Part shown: one piece after another, positions 63,921-64,000 of the stretch
Layout: the number at the start of each line of letters is the position of its first letter
Position numbering within the stretch: the first letter of the stretch is position 1
NCBI RefSeq assembly: GCF_000385335.1
Contig: NZ_ARWA01000001.1
Location: forward strand, 1,752,001-1,816,000
Direction of reading: 5' to 3'
Length of the DNA stretch: 64,000 nucleotides
Source: Methyloferula stellata AR4
Lineage (GTDB): Bacteria; Pseudomonadota; Alphaproteobacteria; Rhizobiales; Beijerinckiaceae
Position numbers and translations under genes: made by a program
The notes under the pieces: generated by a model
Told to the model about the DNA's origin: nothing
The model's input: the letters and a program-made list of their open reading frames with translations, nothing else
The model's database searches: none

Positions 63921-64000
63921 AAGGCATGATCCAGATCCGATCGCCGTGCGCTCTTACCGCGCTCAGCGATCCTTCCAAGGGATGGTCGTCTCGAAGAACA

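Overview
The window is about 62% GC and gene-dense. It looks like the chromosome of an alphaproteobacterium of the Hyphomicrobiales, most likely near the Beijerinckiaceae and relatives. Supporting signs are the ahcY - divL - tsaE/amgK fusion - murU gene order, betaine-lipid genes (btaA/btaB), a Tlde1-type DUF2778 protein, a class I Flp pilin and several families of short intergenic palindromes. The taxon is inferred from gene content only.

Layout. 0-2.2 kb: glgX. 2.2-14.8 kb: an accessory island of visibly lower GC. It holds a FecCD/BtuC-type permease, a divergently transcribed single-gene nitrogenase-like protein (NifD/NifK fold), a TonB-dependent receptor, a periplasmic metal-chelate binding protein and a lone radical SAM protein. 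The island is bracketed and littered by mobile-element debris: two pieces of large serine recombinases sharing a 63-bp direct repeat, and an IS1182-type transposase in three pieces, one of them inverted. tex lies within this zone. 14.9-17.7 kb: a small H1-like DNA-binding protein, tRNA-Gln, tRNA-Pro, a Flp pilin and small envelope proteins. 18-21 kb: a RoxA-like dihaem cytochrome and two secreted or unknown proteins. 21.5-26.2 kb: a large autotransporter with a Gly-rich head and five near-identical 114-115-residue repeats. 26.2-32.7 kb: DoxX, a methyltransferase, a small unknown protein and a complete branched-chain-amino-acid-type ABC importer. 32.8-38.8 kb: a stress and ion-homeostasis group (two universal stress proteins, an MgtC-like protein, a P-type ATPase). 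39-46 kb: PilZ protein, cupin, btaA/btaB and an L,D-transpeptidase. 46-54.4 kb: acyltransferase, amino-acid permease, a divergent alanine racemase, an inactive-looking alpha/beta hydrolase with a His/Asp-rich tail, DUF5131, YjbQ and Tlde1-like protein. 54.7-64 kb: murU, tsaE-amgK, divL, ahcY, a glycosyltransferase-like protein and an LptF/LptG-family permease.

The best candidate for an undescribed system is the 2.6-10.1 kb locus. A TonB receptor, a periplasmic binding protein and a FecCD permease form an uptake route for a metal chelate or a corrinoid- or porphyrin-sized ligand. They sit beside a nitrogenase-fold protein that has lost most of the P-cluster and FeMo-cofactor ligands, and a radical SAM enzyme. 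No NifH-like reductase, second nitrogenase-like subunit or ABC ATPase is present in the window, and the locus ends on both sides in mobile-element scars. The intergenic region between the divergent genes carries a perfect 15-bp palindrome and Mo-box-like half-sites. The rest of the window is mostly ordinary chromosomal housekeeping, with a few notable deviations from catalytic consensus.
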